Positions 21,353-22,902 of a stretch of 22,902 nucleotides of DNA are shown here, in pieces. Both the position numbers and the translations under genes were made by a program. How positions within the stretch are numbered: the first letter of the stretch is position 1; each line of letters begins with the position of its first letter. The stretch covers positions 1-22,902 of the forward strand of contig JAGKTU010000027.1 of NCBI GenBank assembly GCA_021153265.1. The letters run 5' to 3'. Origin of the DNA: Clostridia bacterium. GTDB lineage: Bacteria; Bacillota; Clostridia; Oscillospirales; Oscillospiraceae. Under the pieces are notes generated by a model. The model searched no databases. It was given only the letters and a program-made list of their open reading frames with translations, and was not told the origin of the DNA.

Positions 21353-22654
21353 ATGAGTCGAATTACATTATCAGAAAGAACTGCCATTGAAGCTGGCATC
21401 TATGCAAGAAAACCCTTGTCCGAGATCGCTAAGAAGATCGGTAAGACAACCACCGCCGTGTCCCGCGAGATCCGCAAAAACTGTACCCATGTGGCCGGTG
21501 TACATCCTCACGGAAATGACTGCCATATGGCTACCAGCTGTAAGCGGAAGCATCTTTGCGGAGATAAGAAGTGCGAAAGAAAGTGTGTCCATTGCAAAAC
21601 CATTGACTGCCGTACTATTTGCAGGCAGTACAACAACAGCCCTTGTAAACAGCTGAGTAAGCCGCCATACGTGTGCAATATCTGTGGTGCCCGCAGGACC
21701 TGCAAAGCAGACCGGGCCTACTACATCGCAGCACAGGCAGATGCTGTGGCAAAACGGAGATATTCCGAAAGCCGCCAGGGACCGCAGCTGGATAAGACTG
21801 AAATGGCAGCACTGGACGAACTGATATCGCCTCTTATTCTGAAAGGACAGCCTTTAACGCACATTTTTTCTTCCCATAGCTCTGAAATTCCGGTTTCTCA
21901 GCGTACTCTGTACAATTACATCGAGGATGGCCACCTAAAGGTTGGCAACCTGGATCTGAGAAGGAAAGTCGGTTACAAGCCCAGGAGGAAAAAGAAAGAG
22001 ACCACAGAAGCCTTTGAGAATCTGCAGTTCCGGAAGGAAAGAACCTACCAGCATTTTGAAAAGCATCTGAAAGAGAATCCCGGTCTTCCCTATGTGGAAA
22101 TGGATACAGTAAAAGGTATCCGTGAAAAGGGAAAGCGGATGCTGACCATGATCTTTACACAAAATGATCTGATGCTGCTGTTCATAATGCCGGACGGGAC
22201 CGGAGATTCTGTAATAGATGTCTTCGACTGGCTCACCAGTGCGTTGGGACTGGAAACCTTTCGTGCGTTGTTTCCGGCCATTCTTACTGACAACGGCGGT
22301 GAGTTTAAGCGGGTTCAGGATCTGGAAGAGACCTGGGACGGTGTGCATAGAACGCAGATCTTCTATTGTGATCCGCAGGCTTCCTGGCAGAAGCCACATA
22401 TCGAGAAGAACCATGAGTTTATCCGATATGTAATCCCCAAAGGAAAGTCCCTCAATCCTTATGACCAGAACGACATGATGGTTCTCATGAGCCACATCAA
22501 CAGCACCAAACGGGGTAAACACAAGGGTAAGTCACCCTTTGAGCTGGCTTCCAGCCCCGAGTTTGAGAAGCTGAAGCAGGTTCTGGAGATTGCGGAAATT
22601 CCGGCAGACGACATCATTCTCAGCCCCAGGCTGCTGCGCAGACAGGACTTCTGA
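21353..22654 (+). CDS. IS30-family transposase with Cys-rich insert
   Basis: 433 residues, longer than IS30 itself (383). Residues 1-42 are the N-terminal helix-turn-helix (LSERTAIEAGIYARKPLSEI, then KTTTAVSREIRKN), typical of IS30. Residues 44-117 hold 13 cysteines with CxxC and related spacings, likely zinc-binding. The catalytic core has Asp 251 (VEMDTV), Asp 313 (LTDNGGEF) and Glu 351 (HIEKNHEFIR), followed by YVIPKGKSLN, matching the IS30 DDE order. The frame is intact and the ends are recognisable, so it may be active. The SD is short (AGGTGA at 21344-21349) and lies partly in a hairpin. No second ORF or cargo gene is present. Confidence 0.93.
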   Translation: MSRITLSERTAIEAGIYARKPLSEIAKKIGKTTTAVSREIRKNCTHVAGVHPHGNDCHMATSCKRKHLCGDKKCERKCVHCKTIDCRTICRQYNNSPCKQLSKPPYVCNICGARRTCKADRAYYIAAQADAVAKRRYSESRQGPQLDKTEMAALDELISPLILKGQPLTHIFSSHSSEIPVSQRTLYNYIEDGHLKVGNLDLRRKVGYKPRRKKKETTEAFENLQFRKERTYQHFEKHLKENPGLPYVEMDTVKGIREKGKRMLTMIFTQNDLMLLFIMPDGTGDSVIDVFDWLTSALGLETFRALFPAILTDNGGEFKRVQDLEETWDGVHRTQIFYCDPQASWQKPHIEKNHEFIRYVIPKGKSLNPYDQNDMMVLMSHINSTKRGKHKGKSPFELASSPEFEKLKQVLEIAEIPADDIILSPRLLRRQDF

Positions 22655-22715
22655 AGCCCTGCTGAGCTGTATTTTGAAACCAAGCGGAACGTAACCGGTC
22701 GATATTACGGCGAGG

Positions 22716-22734
22716 TGACGTTCACTTTTGCAAT
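22716..22734 (-). repeat. IS30 right inverted repeat (inner)
   Basis: The minus strand reads ATTGCAAAAGTGAACGTCA, one mismatch from the left repeat at 21235-21253. It lies 61 bases after the transposase stop. Confidence 0.8.
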
Positions 22735-22846
22735 GAACCATGTTGTCTCGTCTGCTTTGCTATGCGAAAATCTAGGCTCAACTAACGAAAAACCGGGCCT
22801 TTTGAGTCATTAACCGATGCTCTGACGGCCCTGAAGTGGCTATGAG

Positions 22847-22902
22847 ACGTTGAATTATTCGTGGAGAGTAATTTGCATTACTTTCACTTTTTCATTCAAC
22901 GT
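22847..22902. repeat. Hairpin-forming repeat at the right edge
   Basis: ACGTTGAAT (22847-22855) is the exact reverse complement of ATTCAACGT (22894-22902). Inside it AGTAAT (22867-22872) and ATTACT (22877-22882) form a second perfect stem around TTGC. The 56-base unit contains CTTTCACTTTTTCATT (22881-22896), whose reverse complement matches the IS left end at 14 of 16 positions. It may be a MITE-like remnant, a second IS end or a structured intergenic repeat, and it may continue past the edge. Nothing coding was recognised in 22655-22902. Confidence 0.5.

Larger units (their letters stand above)
21227..22779 (+). mobile_element. IS30-family insertion sequence
   Basis: The element contains one IS30-type transposase gene and matching ends. 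The outermost inverted repeat is GAGCCTAGATT (21227-21237) against AATCTAGGCTC (22769-22779). Inside it lies a 19-bp inverted repeat (21235-21253 and 22716-22734). The span of 1553 bases fits the family. AACT occurs at 21222-21225 and 22780-22783, one base off on the left, and may be a degenerate target duplication; a clean duplication is not seen. If the inner repeats are the true ends, the element is 21235-22734 (1500 bases). Confidence 0.8.

Noticed and set aside
22780..22846. GGGCC / GGCCC inverted repeat after the IS as a terminator
   Set aside because: Five-base arms about 30 bases apart and no T-run; too weak to call.

Overview
The window looks like a chromosomal stretch of an anaerobic, gut-type member of the Clostridia (Bacillota), probably near Oscillospiraceae/Ruminococcaceae. 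This is inferred from several things seen together: strong AGGAGG Shine-Dalgarno sites, a moderately GC-rich coding style, TTGACA/TATAAT-like promoters in AT-rich gaps, an enoate-reductase-type flavoenzyme, a starch-binding secreted protein, MacB/FtsX-type ABC exporters and an IS30-type transposase with a Cys-rich insert. No rRNA, tRNA or CRISPR array was seen.

Layout. (1) 1-352, minus: start of a secreted protein with a CBM26-like starch-binding module, running off the left edge. It has its own promoter and a CcpA/LacI-like palindrome. (2) 353-908: intergenic region with divergent promoters, a possible leader RNA and a 29-codon small ORF with an ideal ribosome binding site. (3) 829-4751, plus: three-gene operon of an Old Yellow Enzyme/enoate-reductase-type flavoprotein with the large and small subunits of an aconitase X (AcnX) enzyme. 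This suggests a dehydration plus enoate-reduction route on an unknown hydroxy acid. (4) 4789-13020, plus: three independently promoted and terminated units. These are a fused ATPase-permease ABC exporter, a GtrA-like membrane protein, and a second ABC exporter made of an ATPase and a very large coiled-coil permease.

(5) 13022-20937, minus: a tightly overlapping eight-gene aromatic operon in the order aroF, tyrA, aroB, aroA, aroC, pheA (chorismate mutase-prephenate dehydratase-ACT), aroE-aroK fusion, aroQ. Together these cover all seven steps to chorismate and both branch enzymes towards phenylalanine and tyrosine. No aminotransferase and no trp genes are present. (6) 20951-21161, minus: the control region of that operon. 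It has a promoter, a 21-codon leader peptide with nine Phe/Tyr codons, a hairpin that overlaps those codons, and a strong intrinsic terminator just before aroF. This is the layout of a ribosome-mediated Phe/Tyr attenuator and is the most interesting element here. (7) 21227-22779: an IS30-family element inserted just upstream of the aro promoter, with inverted and direct repeat ends. (8) 22847-22902: a hairpin-forming repeat at the right edge that contains a degenerate copy of the IS end.

How the parts work together. The aro operon makes Phe/Tyr precursors, and transcription into it should drop when charged tRNA-Phe and tRNA-Tyr are plentiful, because the leader is translated freely and the terminator forms. 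Feedback at the protein level is also expected from the ferredoxin-like N-terminal domain of the DAHP synthase and the ACT domain of PheA. The OYE-AcnX operon is a separate catabolic or fermentative unit of unknown substrate.
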